DNA of 45,113 nt from Erysipelotrichaceae bacterium UBA2227 (GCA_002348095.1 DDYT01000065.1:1-45113), one strand, 5' to 3'. Shown: positions 27,331-35,629, numbered from the stretch's first letter. Made by a program: numbers and translations. The notes: generated by a model from the letters alone, not told the origin.

Positions 27331-27384
27331 TGTCAAAACGTGACAAGAATGTCAATGTATGACAAAAAAGGCATGACAATGTCA
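27331..27384. promoter_or_regulatory. Array of six TGTCA/TGACA half-sites upstream of ftsE
   Basis: Half-sites occur at 27331, 27341, 27350, 27360, 27374 and 27380. Two units have the exact form TGTCA-N5-TGACA with starts 19 bases apart, and the first four half-sites are 9-10 bases apart, near one helical turn. The last pair, TGACA-A-TGTCA, abuts the yitT stop and on the minus strand precedes a six-T run, so it could also be a weak yitT terminator. It may be an operator cluster for ftsEX-M23. Regulator unknown. Confidence 0.5.
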
Positions 27385-28236
27385 TCAGACTTTGTAATCT
27401 AATGTAAATCCATACCCTTTGACCTCAGTTGTCTCATTGGCGATAAAGAACGCCTGAGTATCCACCGAATGGATGATCTGCGTCAGCTCAGGATATTGAT
27501 TTTTCATGATGACTGCCAGAATAACCGGGCGTTGCTCCCCTGTATAACCTCCGGTCGCACTGATCAGAGTCGTACCGCGATCAAGTTTATCGTGGATCAG
27601 AGTAACTAACTCTTTATAGTGATCGGAGATAATGTACACCGCTTTTGCCTGTTGACCGCCAAAAACCAGGATTCTGTCCAACGAAAATGCACATGCCCAT
27701 ACAGAAATAAAACCAATCAACACCGCTTCGAGACCAAAGACATATAACCCCAACAAGACCGTCAATGCATCGACGATCAAAACAAGTTTATGAATTTCGA
27801 TATGGGTATATTTATGGATGACCAAAGGAGGCACATCCATACCTCCGGTCGATGACCCACTGCGGATGACCATTCCGACACCAATTCCTGCCAATAAACC
27901 GCCATATAAACTAGCCAGGATAGGATCAAGATTTTGGGTATACTGCATGTTCACCGTAAAAGTCAGCATGGTCGGATAAAGAAACGAACTGATGGCTGTA
28001 CTGAAAGCAAATTTACGACCTAACGTTAACGCACCAATGATAAACAAACCAATAATGAGTACATTAATAATTATTTCCGGCGATACATTGATCAAAGGCT
28101 GTAAAGCGACCGCAATTCCTGCGACTCCACCCGATAGAATACTGTATGGCAATATAAACATTCCGACCGCCAAAGCCAGAATAAAGTTCCCGACAACCAA
28201 TAATATCCCGTTTTTCATCAACTCTTTGATTTGCAT
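27385..28236 (-). CDS. YitT family membrane protein (DUF161 plus DUF2179)
   Basis: A 283-residue protein with about five to six membrane segments (for example NGILLVVGNFILALAVGMFILP and ILSGGVAGIAVAL) and a C-terminal cytoplasmic DUF2179 domain (KAVYIISDHYKELVTLIHDKLDRGTTLISATGGYTG). The family is common in Bacillota; its transported substrate is unknown. The start is the ATG 7 bases after GAGGGG; an ATG two codons earlier is only 1 base from it. A promoter lies at 28259-28287, divergent from the glycine-betaine importer. A second DUF2179 protein is encoded at 40878-41432. Confidence 0.92.
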   Translation of the reverse strand: MQIKELMKNGILLVVGNFILALAVGMFILPYSILSGGVAGIAVALQPLINVSPEIIINVLIIGLFIIGALTLGRKFAFSTAISSFLYPTMLTFTVNMQYTQNLDPILASLYGGLLAGIGVGMVIRSGSSTGGMDVPPLVIHKYTHIEIHKLVLIVDALTVLLGLYVFGLEAVLIGFISVWACAFSLDRILVFGGQQAKAVYIISDHYKELVTLIHDKLDRGTTLISATGGYTGEQRPVILAVIMKNQYPELTQIIHSVDTQAFFIANETTEVKGYGFTLDYKV

Positions 28237-28258
28237 ATCCATACCCCTCATATCCCAT

Positions 28259-28287
28259 ATTATACCATTGAATACATGCCTCGATAA
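28259..28287 (-). promoter_or_regulatory. Promoter candidate for yitT
   Basis: On the minus strand TTATCG (28282-28287) and a perfect TATAAT (28259-28264) are spaced 17 bases apart. The implied 5' leader is short. Confidence 0.6.
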
Positions 28288-28318
28288 CCCCCTGCAAACG
28301 ATCACGATTTCGCCTGAT

Positions 28319-28347
28319 TTGACATTCTGCCAACTTATATGTATAAT
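28319..28347 (+). promoter_or_regulatory. Consensus promoter for glycine-betaine-type ABC importer operon
   Basis: A perfect TTGACA (28319-28324), 17-base spacer and perfect TATAAT (28342-28347), about 60 bases upstream of the first gene. Such a strong promoter would normally need repression. TGTCA (28354) and TGACA (28383) flank a possible leader hairpin, but no operator can be named. Confidence 0.85.
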
Positions 28348-28406
28348 ACAGTATGTCAGTTATGGGAGTCTGATTTTTCTCATGACAAAATTACAGGAGG
28401 AATTTT

Positions 28407-29384
28407 ATGAAAAAACTGTTATTAGCGGTCATTTTGACCATGTTCGTTTTGGTAGGCTGTGCACCGGCAAGCAGAACCAATGCCATTATTTTCACAGATG
28501 CGGGATGGGACAGTGCAAAAATCCACAATAACATCGCCGGATTTATCGCAGAAGCAGCATTTGGGCTTTCTTGGAGTGAATTGCCCGGATCAACCCCGAT
28601 CACTTATGAAGCCATTAAGAATGGCGAAATCGATGTTCATATGGAAATGTGGACTGATAATATTGCTCCCTATCGCTCAGATGTAGCCAGAGGGAGTATC
28701 TTGGAATTAGGTGTCAATTTCGATGACAATATGCAAGGCTTTTATGTGCCTCGCTACGTGATTGAAGGTGATGCATCCCGAGGCATCGAGCCGATGGCGC
28801 CGACCTTGCGCTATGTCATTGACTTGCTAGATTATGCCCATTTGTTTACGGACGATGAAAATCCGAACATGGGGCGTATTTACGGAGGTATCCCGGGATG
28901 GGCTGTCGATGATATCCTGTTTAAGAAATACATGCACTTAGAATTAAATGAAAAATACAACTATTTCCGACCGGGTTCGGATGCTGCGCTAGCTGCTGCC
29001 CTGACCGGCGCTTATGAGCGTGGTGAACCGATCGTGGGTTATTATTGGGAACCGACCTGGCTAATGGGTAAGTATGACTTTGTATTACTGGATGACGCTC
29101 CCTACAACTCCGCCGATTTCGCTGAGGGTAAAACAGCCTTTGCCCCGGTTCGTGTTACTATTACTGCCCGACCGGGATTTGATACTGACTTCCCGGAATT
29201 TGCTGAGTTTTTATCCAAATATCGGACGTCCAGCGCATTGACATCCGAAGCGCTGACTCATATGCAAGACACCGGGGCCAATTATCGGGATACCGCCATC
29301 TGGTTTCTAAAAACACATGACTATTTGTTGGATGAATGGTTGGACGCTGATAAAGCCGCAGCTGTTCGAGAAGCATTGAAGTAG
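28407..29384 (+). CDS. Glycine betaine/proline-type ABC importer, substrate-binding lipoprotein
   Basis: A 325-residue OpuAC/ProX-type binding protein. The N terminus is a lipoprotein signal with lipobox LVGC, so Lgt (encoded at 3811-5265) would modify it. Aromatic-rich blocks typical of a quaternary-ammonium cage are seen: TDAGWDSAKIHN, MEMWTDNIAPY, GGIPGWAVDD and YYWEPTWLMGKYDFVLLDD. It binds a compatible solute such as glycine betaine or carnitine; the exact ligand cannot be read. The start follows AGGAGG. It is the first of three genes encoding lipoprotein, permease and ATPase. Confidence 0.9.
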   Translation: MKKLLLAVILTMFVLVGCAPASRTNAIIFTDAGWDSAKIHNNIAGFIAEAAFGLSWSELPGSTPITYEAIKNGEIDVHMEMWTDNIAPYRSDVARGSILELGVNFDDNMQGFYVPRYVIEGDASRGIEPMAPTLRYVIDLLDYAHLFTDDENPNMGRIYGGIPGWAVDDILFKKYMHLELNEKYNYFRPGSDAALAAALTGAYERGEPIVGYYWEPTWLMGKYDFVLLDDAPYNSADFAEGKTAFAPVRVTITARPGFDTDFPEFAEFLSKYRTSSALTSEALTHMQDTGANYRDTAIWFLKTHDYLLDEWLDADKAAAVREALK

Positions 29385-29393
29385 GCGGGACTC

Positions 29394-30251
29394 ATGGATA
29401 TTTATCAGTTTCCGTTTCAGATCAATATCGATGTCAAAGCCATTGATGATGCGGTTCGCAACTTCGCGATCACATTCGATGTCGTCTTGAAAATGATACG
29501 TAATGGATTAAATGGATTATTAAATACGATACAGTCGCTACTGACCATCATCCCCTGGTGGGCACTGGTAATTTTAGTTATTTTCCTAGGGTATAAGCAG
29601 ACTGGGAAAATTAAGACCGGCCTGGTATACGGTTTGATGTTATTTGTCATCGGAACCGTCGGTCTGTGGGATTTGATGTTGACGACTCTATCCATCGTTA
29701 TCGCCTCGGTAGCTCTATCGATATTGCTTGGGTTTCCGATGGGTATCTTGATATCGACCAGTGACCGGGCGAACCGTTGGGTGCGTCCGGTGTTGGATAC
29801 CATGCAGACGATGCCGGTATTTGTATACCTAATTCCGGCAGTGCTGCTGTTTGGTTTAGGTAAAACCCCTGCGGTAATCGCGACGACGATCTATGCGATC
29901 GTTCCGATCATTCGACTGACAAATCTTGGAATCCGTCAGGTCGATACGGAAGTCGTGGAAGCCGCAAAAGCCTTTGGTTCGACAAAATCTCAGGCCATGA
30001 TGAAAGTTCAGATTCCCCAAGCATGGCCGACCATCATGGCCGGTGTCAACCAAACGCTGATGATGGCCATGGCCATGGTCGTTACCGCATCGATGATCGG
30101 TGCTGCCGGTTTGGGGATGGAAGTATTGATTTCGGTCAATCGTGTTGAAGTAGGTCGCGGATTAGTGTCCGGAACCGCAGTCGTTCTGCTGGCAATTCTT
30201 TTGGATCGTCTCAGTCAGGGATGGACAAAAGAGAAGAAGGAGGATGTCTGA
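29394..30251 (+). CDS. Glycine betaine/proline-type ABC importer, permease
   Basis: A 285-residue OpuAB/ProW-type permease with six or more membrane segments. It has the BPD_transp_1 coupling region EVVEAAKAFGSTKSQAMMKVQIPQAWPTIMAG and the preceding TMQTMPVFVYLIPAVLLFGLGKTP, both characteristic of the ProW/OpuAB family. It lies 9 bases after the binding protein gene and its stop overlaps the ATPase ATG by 1 base (TGATG). The ribosome binding site (GGCGGGA) is weak, so coupling to the upstream gene is likely. Confidence 0.92.
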   Translation: MDIYQFPFQINIDVKAIDDAVRNFAITFDVVLKMIRNGLNGLLNTIQSLLTIIPWWALVILVIFLGYKQTGKIKTGLVYGLMLFVIGTVGLWDLMLTTLSIVIASVALSILLGFPMGILISTSDRANRWVRPVLDTMQTMPVFVYLIPAVLLFGLGKTPAVIATTIYAIVPIIRLTNLGIRQVDTEVVEAAKAFGSTKSQAMMKVQIPQAWPTIMAGVNQTLMMAMAMVVTASMIGAAGLGMEVLISVNRVEVGRGLVSGTAVVLLAILLDRLSQGWTKEKKEDV

Positions 30252-31429
30252 TGGAAAAACCGATCATTCGCGTCGAAAATGTCAGTAAACTTTTCGGCCG
30301 TAATCAGAAAGAAGCAGTTTTGAAGTTAAAGGAAGGAGCAACCAAAGCCGAAATCCTTAAAGAAACCGGTGTAACGGTCGCCTTATGGGATGTAAATTTC
30401 GAAGTATATCCCGGGGAAGTGTTTGTTATCATTGGATTATCAGGATCCGGTAAATCAACGTTGGTCCGCTGTTTCAATCGCCTAAACAAACCGACGACCG
30501 GTTCGATATACTTTCAAGATCAAGCCATCGAAAAACTTACGCAAAAAGAACTGATTTCGTACCGTCGGGATAACATAGCCATGGTATTTCAGAACTTCGG
30601 TCTGATGTCACATCGCAATGTCATCAGCAATGTCGAGTATGGACTTGAAGTCAAAAATGTCGGTAAAGACCTGCGCAAACAAAAGGCCATGGAAATGATT
30701 CAGTTGGTTGGTTTGTCAGGTGTGGAAAACGCACCCATCAGCAGTTTATCGGGAGGAATGAAGCAACGTGTCGGACTCGCCCGTGCCCTTGCCAATGAAC
30801 CGGAAGTCTTACTGATGGACGAACCTTTCTCCGCCCTTGATCCGTTGGTCAAAAAGGATATGCAGTTTGAACTTCTATCGATCCAACGAAAACTGAACAA
30901 GACCATTATTTTCATTACTCACGATATCAACGAAGCCTTTAAACTGGGTGATCGCGTCGCTATCATGAGGGATGGAAAGGTCATTCAGATCGATACGCCG
31001 GAAAACATGATCACAAATCCTGCAGATGATTATGTCCGTGAATTTATCGAAGGGGCAGACAAATCAAAAGTCATGAGTGTCCGTCAGGTGATGATAACTC
31101 CTTCCTGTATCGTTAAGACGTCCGACGGTGCCAATCGTGCCATCGTGGAAATGCGTTCGAACAATGTGTCAAGCGCATATATCGTTAATGAAAAGATGGA
31201 GTTTAAGGGTATGCTTACACTCGATGGAGCTATAAAGGCCAGAGACACCAAAGGGAAAATCTCAGATTATTTCTCTGACGATGTCATAACCATTGAGGCT
31301 GATGCGACTATCGGTGATGCAATGCCGTTGGCAGCTAATGCCAAGTATCCGATTGCCGTCTTGCACAATAAGCAACTAAAAGGAATCATAACCAAAGCGT
31401 CACTTATATCGACGCTTGCTGATAACTAG
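30251..31429 (+). CDS. Glycine betaine/proline-type ABC importer, ATPase with CBS domains
   Basis: A 392-residue OpuAA/ProV-type ATPase. It has Walker A GLSGSGKST, Q-loop MVFQNFG, signature LSGGMKQRVGLARALA, Walker B VLLMDEPFSALDPL and switch His in FITHD. After about residue 275 two CBS domains follow (VRQVMITPSCIVKTSDGANRA and DDVITIEADATIGDAM), which in OpuA sense ionic strength or c-di-AMP. The start is ATG overlapping the permease stop, preceded by AGAAGGAGG; the frame is open 10 codons further upstream. The terminator overlaps its stop. Confidence 0.93.
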   Translation: MEKPIIRVENVSKLFGRNQKEAVLKLKEGATKAEILKETGVTVALWDVNFEVYPGEVFVIIGLSGSGKSTLVRCFNRLNKPTTGSIYFQDQAIEKLTQKELISYRRDNIAMVFQNFGLMSHRNVISNVEYGLEVKNVGKDLRKQKAMEMIQLVGLSGVENAPISSLSGGMKQRVGLARALANEPEVLLMDEPFSALDPLVKKDMQFELLSIQRKLNKTIIFITHDINEAFKLGDRVAIMRDGKVIQIDTPENMITNPADDYVREFIEGADKSKVMSVRQVMITPSCIVKTSDGANRAIVEMRSNNVSSAYIVNEKMEFKGMLTLDGAIKARDTKGKISDYFSDDVITIEADATIGDAMPLAANAKYPIAVLHNKQLKGIITKASLISTLADN

Positions 31430-32049
31430 GAAACGTAATCGTTTCCTTTTTTTATGATTGTCTCAATGGCTAACTCAATTCCGTGAACCATGGTGTCCAA
31501 AGCCATCGCTGGCATCATGGGTTTATCTCTGACTTGCTGCTCTAGGTAGGGCACATGGATAAATCCGGAACGGATACCCGTCTGATGAACTTCATTATAA
31601 TGACGTATCGCATAGGTCACATGATTGCATACAAAAGTACCGGCACTGTTGGAAACCGATGCCGCGATACCAGCTTCACGAAGGGCGTGCACCATCTCTT
31701 TGATCGGTAAATTGACAAAGTACGCATCCGGACCATCGGTAACGATTTTCTCATCGACAGGCATGTTGTGGGCATTATCCTCTATGCCATAATCATCTAT
31801 ATTGATTCCGATTCGTTCAAATGTAATGTCAGCTCTTCCGCCAGCCTGACCGAGACTGACAATAACATCGGGATGATGTTTTTCAATGATATGTATGATT
31901 TTCTCAACAGATGAATATCTTACGGTCGGTATCTCAAGTTTAATGATCTTTTGATTAAGGATCTGATCCGGTAAAACCTTCAAAATTTCCAATGCCGGAT
32001 TGATCGTTTCATTGTGAAAAGGTTCAAATGCAGTTATTAGAATCTTCAT
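31426..32049 (-). CDS. pcp: Pyroglutamyl-peptidase I (C15)
   Basis: A 207-residue cysteine peptidase that removes N-terminal pyroglutamate. Motifs are MKILITAFEPF at the start, the catalytic Glu region DITFERIGINIDDY, the catalytic Cys in SNSAGTFVCNHVTY, and the His in GFIHVPYLEQQ. The frame is open 16 codons upstream, but ATG at 32049 follows GAGGTGG and matches the family start. It converges on the glycine-betaine importer; the two stop codons overlap by 2 bases, and the importer terminator sits in the pcp coding region. Confidence 0.94.
   Translation of the reverse strand: MKILITAFEPFHNETINPALEILKVLPDQILNQKIIKLEIPTVRYSSVEKIIHIIEKHHPDVIVSLGQAGGRADITFERIGINIDDYGIEDNAHNMPVDEKIVTDGPDAYFVNLPIKEMVHALREAGIAASVSNSAGTFVCNHVTYAIRHYNEVHQTGIRSGFIHVPYLEQQVRDKPMMPAMALDTMVHGIELAIETIIKKGNDYVS
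31429..31453 (+). terminator. Terminator of importer operon, inside the convergent pcp gene
   Basis: A 7-bp stem GGAAACG / CGTTTCC with TAAT loop and a T-run of at least seven. The whole element lies within the last codons of pcp on the other strand, where it encodes the KKGNDYVS tail. Confidence 0.88.
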
Positions 32050-32163
32050 GCTTGCCACCTCAAGTCTCAATATATACCCAACTAAATCTCTCGTCAATAC
32101 AGTCAGACTCCTTTATTTACGTGCAAGTCATCCATAAACCATGGCAACTTATCGCAAAGTTAT

Positions 32164-32191
32164 TTGCAATTGATGAATTCTTTCATACAAT
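32164..32191 (+). promoter_or_regulatory. Promoter candidate for DUF4358-MBOAT-DHHW operon
   Basis: TTGCAA (32164-32169) and TACAAT (32186-32191) are spaced 16 bases apart, 38 bases upstream of the lipoprotein start. Confidence 0.5.
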
Positions 32192-32229
32192 CAACCACGT
32201 AGCGATATTCGCTTTGTAAAGGAGACAAT

Positions 32230-32751
32230 ATGAAAAAACTGTTATTGATGCTTTTTGTTTCGTTTTTGTTGATCGGATGTGCCCCGGCAGCCGCAAGCGG
32301 TTATACCGAAGCTCAATTTGACAAGGCTGTGGAAGCGGTCAAGGCTGAATATGGTGAGGACTATATACCTTCCGCCGAAATCAATCTTCAACAGCTTGAA
32401 GAAGTGTATAAGATCAACAAAGCTTGGATCAAGAAGAGCTTCGCCGAAGGTCCGATGATGTCACTGAACACGGACATGTTCATTGCTATCATGGCAACTG
32501 ACGGGAATGTGGACAAGGTCGAAGAAGCTTTATTGGACTATAAGGACTATCTGATTAACGAATCCTTCCAGTATCCGATGAATATGGCCAAAGTCAAAGC
32601 TACGCAGGTTGTAAAGAAGGGCAATCTGGTGTTCTTGCTGGTATTAGGTAAGTTCGATGATGATCCCGAACAGTCCGAAGAGCAGGCATTAAAGTTCGCA
32701 CAGGATGAGATCCAACGCGGAATCGATGCCATCAACGAAGCATTGAAGTAG
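32230..32751 (+). CDS. DUF4358 family lipoprotein
   Basis: A 173-residue predicted lipoprotein with signal segment and lipobox LIGC near residue 17. The mature part has the DUF4358-like pattern of a small alpha/beta domain, including MSLNTDMFIAIMATDGNVDKVEEALLDY and VKKGNLVFLLVLG. DUF4358 genes are commonly found beside MBOAT and DHHW genes in Bacillota, as here, so a role in the same envelope O-acylation process is inferred. No catalytic motif is visible. GGAG lies 6-8 bases before the ATG. Confidence 0.8.
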   Translation: MKKLLLMLFVSFLLIGCAPAAASGYTEAQFDKAVEAVKAEYGEDYIPSAEINLQQLEEVYKINKAWIKKSFAEGPMMSLNTDMFIAIMATDGNVDKVEEALLDYKDYLINESFQYPMNMAKVKATQVVKKGNLVFLLVLGKFDDDPEQSEEQALKFAQDEIQRGIDAINEALK

Positions 32752-32767
32752 AAACGAGGGAGCAAGC

Positions 32768-34123
32768 ATGGTATTCAGCAGTCTTATATTCTTATTTCGA
32801 TTTTTACCCATCGCCTTGCTCCTGCTTTTTTTAACTCCGAAAAAATACCAAAACCTGCTGCTCTTTGCCCTGAGCCTGCTGTTCTATGCCTGGGGTGAAG
32901 TGCGATATATATTTATTATGTTTTTCTCCGTCGTGTTGGACTACTCAACATCAAATCTGATCGAGAAGAACCGTGATCATCCGTGGTTTCCTAAAGCAAT
33001 GCTGATGACTTCAGTCGTCGGCAATGTTGGAATGCTGTTCTTTTTCAAGTACATGGGATTTGTCGGTTCAATATTCTCACTCGACCTTCCCGTTTTGACA
33101 TTGCCATTGGGAATCAGTTTCTACACATTCCAAACCATGTCTTACACGATTGATGTATATCGACAAAAAGTGAAAGCAGAAACGAATATCATTGATTTCG
33201 GTGCGTTTGTCTGCCTTTTCCCCCAATTGATTGCTGGTCCGATCGTCAAATATTCACAAATCGCCCACGAGTTAAAACATAGGGTCATGTCACTTCAATC
33301 ATTCGAATCAGGACTGAAAATCTTCTTGCTCGGCCTTAGCAGTAAAGTATTACTGGCCAATAACATCGGTATGATGTGGGATGATATCCAAAAAATTCCG
33401 GTTTCGCAACTCTCCACTGTCACTGCATGGTTAGGAACGGCGGCTTTTGGTTTTCAGATATACTTCGACTTCTCCGGATATTCTCTGATGGCCATCGGAT
33501 TAGGTGCGATGCTTGGATTCAGTTTTCCTCAAAACTTCAACTACCCTTATATTTCGAAAAGTATGACTGAATTTTGGAATCGGTGGCATATGACATTGGG
33601 TTCTTGGTTTAAAGAGTATGTTTACATCCCGTTGGGTGGTAACCGAAAAGGAATCCTGCGACAAATCATCAATTTACTGATTGTCTGGTTTTTGACCGGA
33701 TTCTGGCATGGAGCCGCATTTAACTTTATTCTTTGGGGACTGTACTTCTTCGGTCTGCTTGTTATCGAAAAAATATGGTTGTACCGCTGGCTCAATCAAC
33801 ACCCAATCGCATCACGCATGTACTTTGTTTTCTTTATTCTGATCGGATGGGTCATATTCGCCATCAGTGACCTGCAGCTTCTCGCTCAGTATTTATCCGC
33901 AATGTTCAGTCTGCAATCCTCGACACAATGGATTTACTTTATCAGTAATTATGGGGTCATCTTATTATTCTGTTTGATATTCAGTACCGATATCCCGAAA
34001 AAAATCGTTAACTCTGTTACTTTTCCGATGGTCGAAGCCTCGATGATCACCGTCTTATTCCTGTTCTGTATTGCTTATCTGGTTGATTCCTCATACAATC
34101 CGTTTCTTTATTTCCGTTTCTAG
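32768..34123 (+). CDS. MBOAT family O-acyltransferase (AlgI/DltB-like)
   Basis: A 451-residue multi-spanning membrane protein. It has MBOAT landmarks LPLGISFYTFQTMSYTIDVYR, FPQLIAGPIVKY, FWNRWHMTLGSWFKEYVYIPLGGNRKG and the predicted catalytic His in FLTGFWHGAAFNFILWG. AlgI-type MBOATs pass acetyl groups across the membrane to a polymer-modifying partner, here the DHHW protein encoded 8 bases downstream. The acceptor (exopolysaccharide, teichoic acid or peptidoglycan) cannot be read from this window, which holds no polysaccharide synthase. The start follows GAGGGAG. Confidence 0.94.
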   Translation: MVFSSLIFLFRFLPIALLLLFLTPKKYQNLLLFALSLLFYAWGEVRYIFIMFFSVVLDYSTSNLIEKNRDHPWFPKAMLMTSVVGNVGMLFFFKYMGFVGSIFSLDLPVLTLPLGISFYTFQTMSYTIDVYRQKVKAETNIIDFGAFVCLFPQLIAGPIVKYSQIAHELKHRVMSLQSFESGLKIFLLGLSSKVLLANNIGMMWDDIQKIPVSQLSTVTAWLGTAAFGFQIYFDFSGYSLMAIGLGAMLGFSFPQNFNYPYISKSMTEFWNRWHMTLGSWFKEYVYIPLGGNRKGILRQIINLLIVWFLTGFWHGAAFNFILWGLYFFGLLVIEKIWLYRWLNQHPIASRMYFVFFILIGWVIFAISDLQLLAQYLSAMFSLQSSTQWIYFISNYGVILLFCLIFSTDIPKKIVNSVTFPMVEASMITVLFLFCIAYLVDSSYNPFLYFRF

Positions 34124-34131
34124 GAGGGCTT

Positions 34132-35223
34132 ATGTTTCGAAAACAACCGTTGACAGTCATATTCAGTGTATTGGTCGTGCTTGTTTTAGTTTTTGATTTT
34201 CTCGGACCGATCCGGGTTTTTTCGGCATATGAAAACCGCTATCTTACTCAGCGCCCCATACTTAAATGGGAAGATGTGGTTAATGGCAAATGGATGCTTA
34301 CTTATGAGGAGTTCATTAATGATCAGTTTATGTTTCGTGATGAGTGGATCTCCCTGAAATCATTAAGTGAACGTTTTATGATGAAAAAAGAGAACAACGG
34401 TATTATCTTTGGCAAAGACGGTTATTTATTTGAGAAACTGGTCGAACTCAATGTCCAGGCCTCACTGAACCTGCGCTATTTATCAGAATTTGAAACCTTG
34501 GTGAAATCTCCGCTGACAAGTATGATCATTCCAAACTCCTATGCAATACTACCCGATTACTTACCTTTGGGCGTACCTTTGCTCGATCAGATTTCACTGC
34601 TTGAACAATGGGGTAAAGATTTGAATCTGTTACGAATTGATAATCGTTTAAAAAACGAAACAGGAAAATCACTTTATTATCGCAATGACCATCATTGGAC
34701 GTTGGAAGGTGCCTATATTGCATACACATTGCTTTGTGAGCAATGGCAATTGACCCCGCTTCCCCTTGAATCATTTAATATAGAAAGTGTCGATGGCTTT
34801 CTGGGTACATATTACGCAAAAGCAAAACCGTCGAGCGTTAAAGCCGATCGTTTATCGTTTATTGATCCAAAAATCCATTCGTATACTGTTGGCAGCAAGT
34901 CCTTTGCTTCGCTGATCGACCGCAGCAAACTTTCAACTCATGATAAGTATGGTGCATTCTTACACGGCAACATCGGCTTCTCTTCGATAGTCGTCAATCA
35001 TACCGAAAGCCCTCATCGTCTGCTTGTAATCAAAGATTCTTATGCCAACAGTCTTATCCCCTTTCTGACAGCACATTTTGATGAAATCGTGATTGTTGAT
35101 TTGCGACATTTTTCCGGATCCCTTTCAGCAATCATGAATACTACTGCTTTTGATCAAATCCTGTTTATACAAAACTTTGCGAACTTTGTATCGGATGCAC
35201 ATATTGCGAAACTTCGTTATTAA
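34132..35223 (+). CDS. DHHW family protein (AlgX/AlgJ-like extracytoplasmic O-acetyltransferase)
   Basis: A 363-residue protein with an N-terminal membrane anchor (about residues 7-25), then an SGNH-hydrolase-like domain. The family motif DHHW is seen in YYRNDHHWTLEGAYIAY. The Ser region is IKDSYANSLIPFLTAHF, and DGYLFEKLV is an AlgX-like marker. In alginate systems AlgJ/AlgX finish transfer of acetyl groups supplied by AlgI. It is third in the DUF4358-MBOAT-DHHW operon and follows GGAGGG. Substrate unknown. Confidence 0.92.
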   Translation: MFRKQPLTVIFSVLVVLVLVFDFLGPIRVFSAYENRYLTQRPILKWEDVVNGKWMLTYEEFINDQFMFRDEWISLKSLSERFMMKKENNGIIFGKDGYLFEKLVELNVQASLNLRYLSEFETLVKSPLTSMIIPNSYAILPDYLPLGVPLLDQISLLEQWGKDLNLLRIDNRLKNETGKSLYYRNDHHWTLEGAYIAYTLLCEQWQLTPLPLESFNIESVDGFLGTYYAKAKPSSVKADRLSFIDPKIHSYTVGSKSFASLIDRSKLSTHDKYGAFLHGNIGFSSIVVNHTESPHRLLVIKDSYANSLIPFLTAHFDEIVIVDLRHFSGSLSAIMNTTAFDQILFIQNFANFVSDAHIAKLRY

Positions 35224-35232
35224 TTACAATGA

Positions 35233-35260
35233 TTGATAAAATGACGGCTTTACGTATAAT
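35233..35260 (+). promoter_or_regulatory. Promoter for HesB/IscA-like gene
   Basis: TTGATA (35233-35238) and TATAAT (35255-35260) are spaced 16 bases apart; GGAGG lies 9 bases before the ATG at 35284. Confidence 0.7.
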
Positions 35261-35283
35261 AGTAGTATATACGGAGGTTTATT

Positions 35284-35568
35284 ATGAGAATTACCGATAA
35301 CGCCAAAGTCGTTTTACAAAAGGTATTGGTTGAGAATAACCGCGATTGTCTGTGGGTAGGTCTGCAAGAAACCTGTTGCGGAACATCCATCAGTGTCGCG
35401 CTGGCTCTTGCAGCCGATGATGATAAGCTCGTTGAAATCAACGGAATCCCTGTGATCATGATGCCTGATGCGATTGAGCGTGCTGAAAGCATCGAAATCG
35501 ATGAGCAGAACGGTCAGTTGTTCTTCAACGATTCCCAGGCCGCAGACTGTTCAAGCTGTTCCCATTAA
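35284..35568 (+). CDS. HesB/IscA-like small cysteine protein
   Basis: A 94-residue protein resembling the HesB/IscA fold: start MRITDNAKVVLQKVL, the loop VGLQETCCGTSISVALA, then VEINGIPVIMMPDAIERAESIEIDEQNGQL. Cysteines are at 22, 31, 32, 89 and 92. The canonical C-terminal CGC of IscA is replaced by CSSCSH, so the metal site differs from Fe-S scaffold proteins. It is flanked by its own promoter and terminator and lies directly before the copper operon, which makes a thiol or metal role plausible. Function is unknown. Confidence 0.72.
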   Translation: MRITDNAKVVLQKVLVENNRDCLWVGLQETCCGTSISVALALAADDDKLVEINGIPVIMMPDAIERAESIEIDEQNGQLFFNDSQAADCSSCSH

Positions 35569-35572
35569 CAAC

Positions 35573-35591
35573 AAGAGCGAAAGCTCTTTTT
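35573..35591 (+). terminator. Terminator after HesB-like gene
   Basis: A 6-bp stem AAGAGC / GCTCTT with GAAA tetraloop and T-run. It separates the HesB-like gene from the copper operon. Confidence 0.85.
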
Positions 35592-35629
35592 GTCTGAAAT
35601 TAATTTCACTCTTTTTAAATGTATATCGA

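Noticed and set aside
27992..28531. 179-residue plus-strand open frame
   Set aside because: It runs antisense to yitT and across the divergent promoters, lacks a ribosome binding site and domain features, and ends inside the importer gene.
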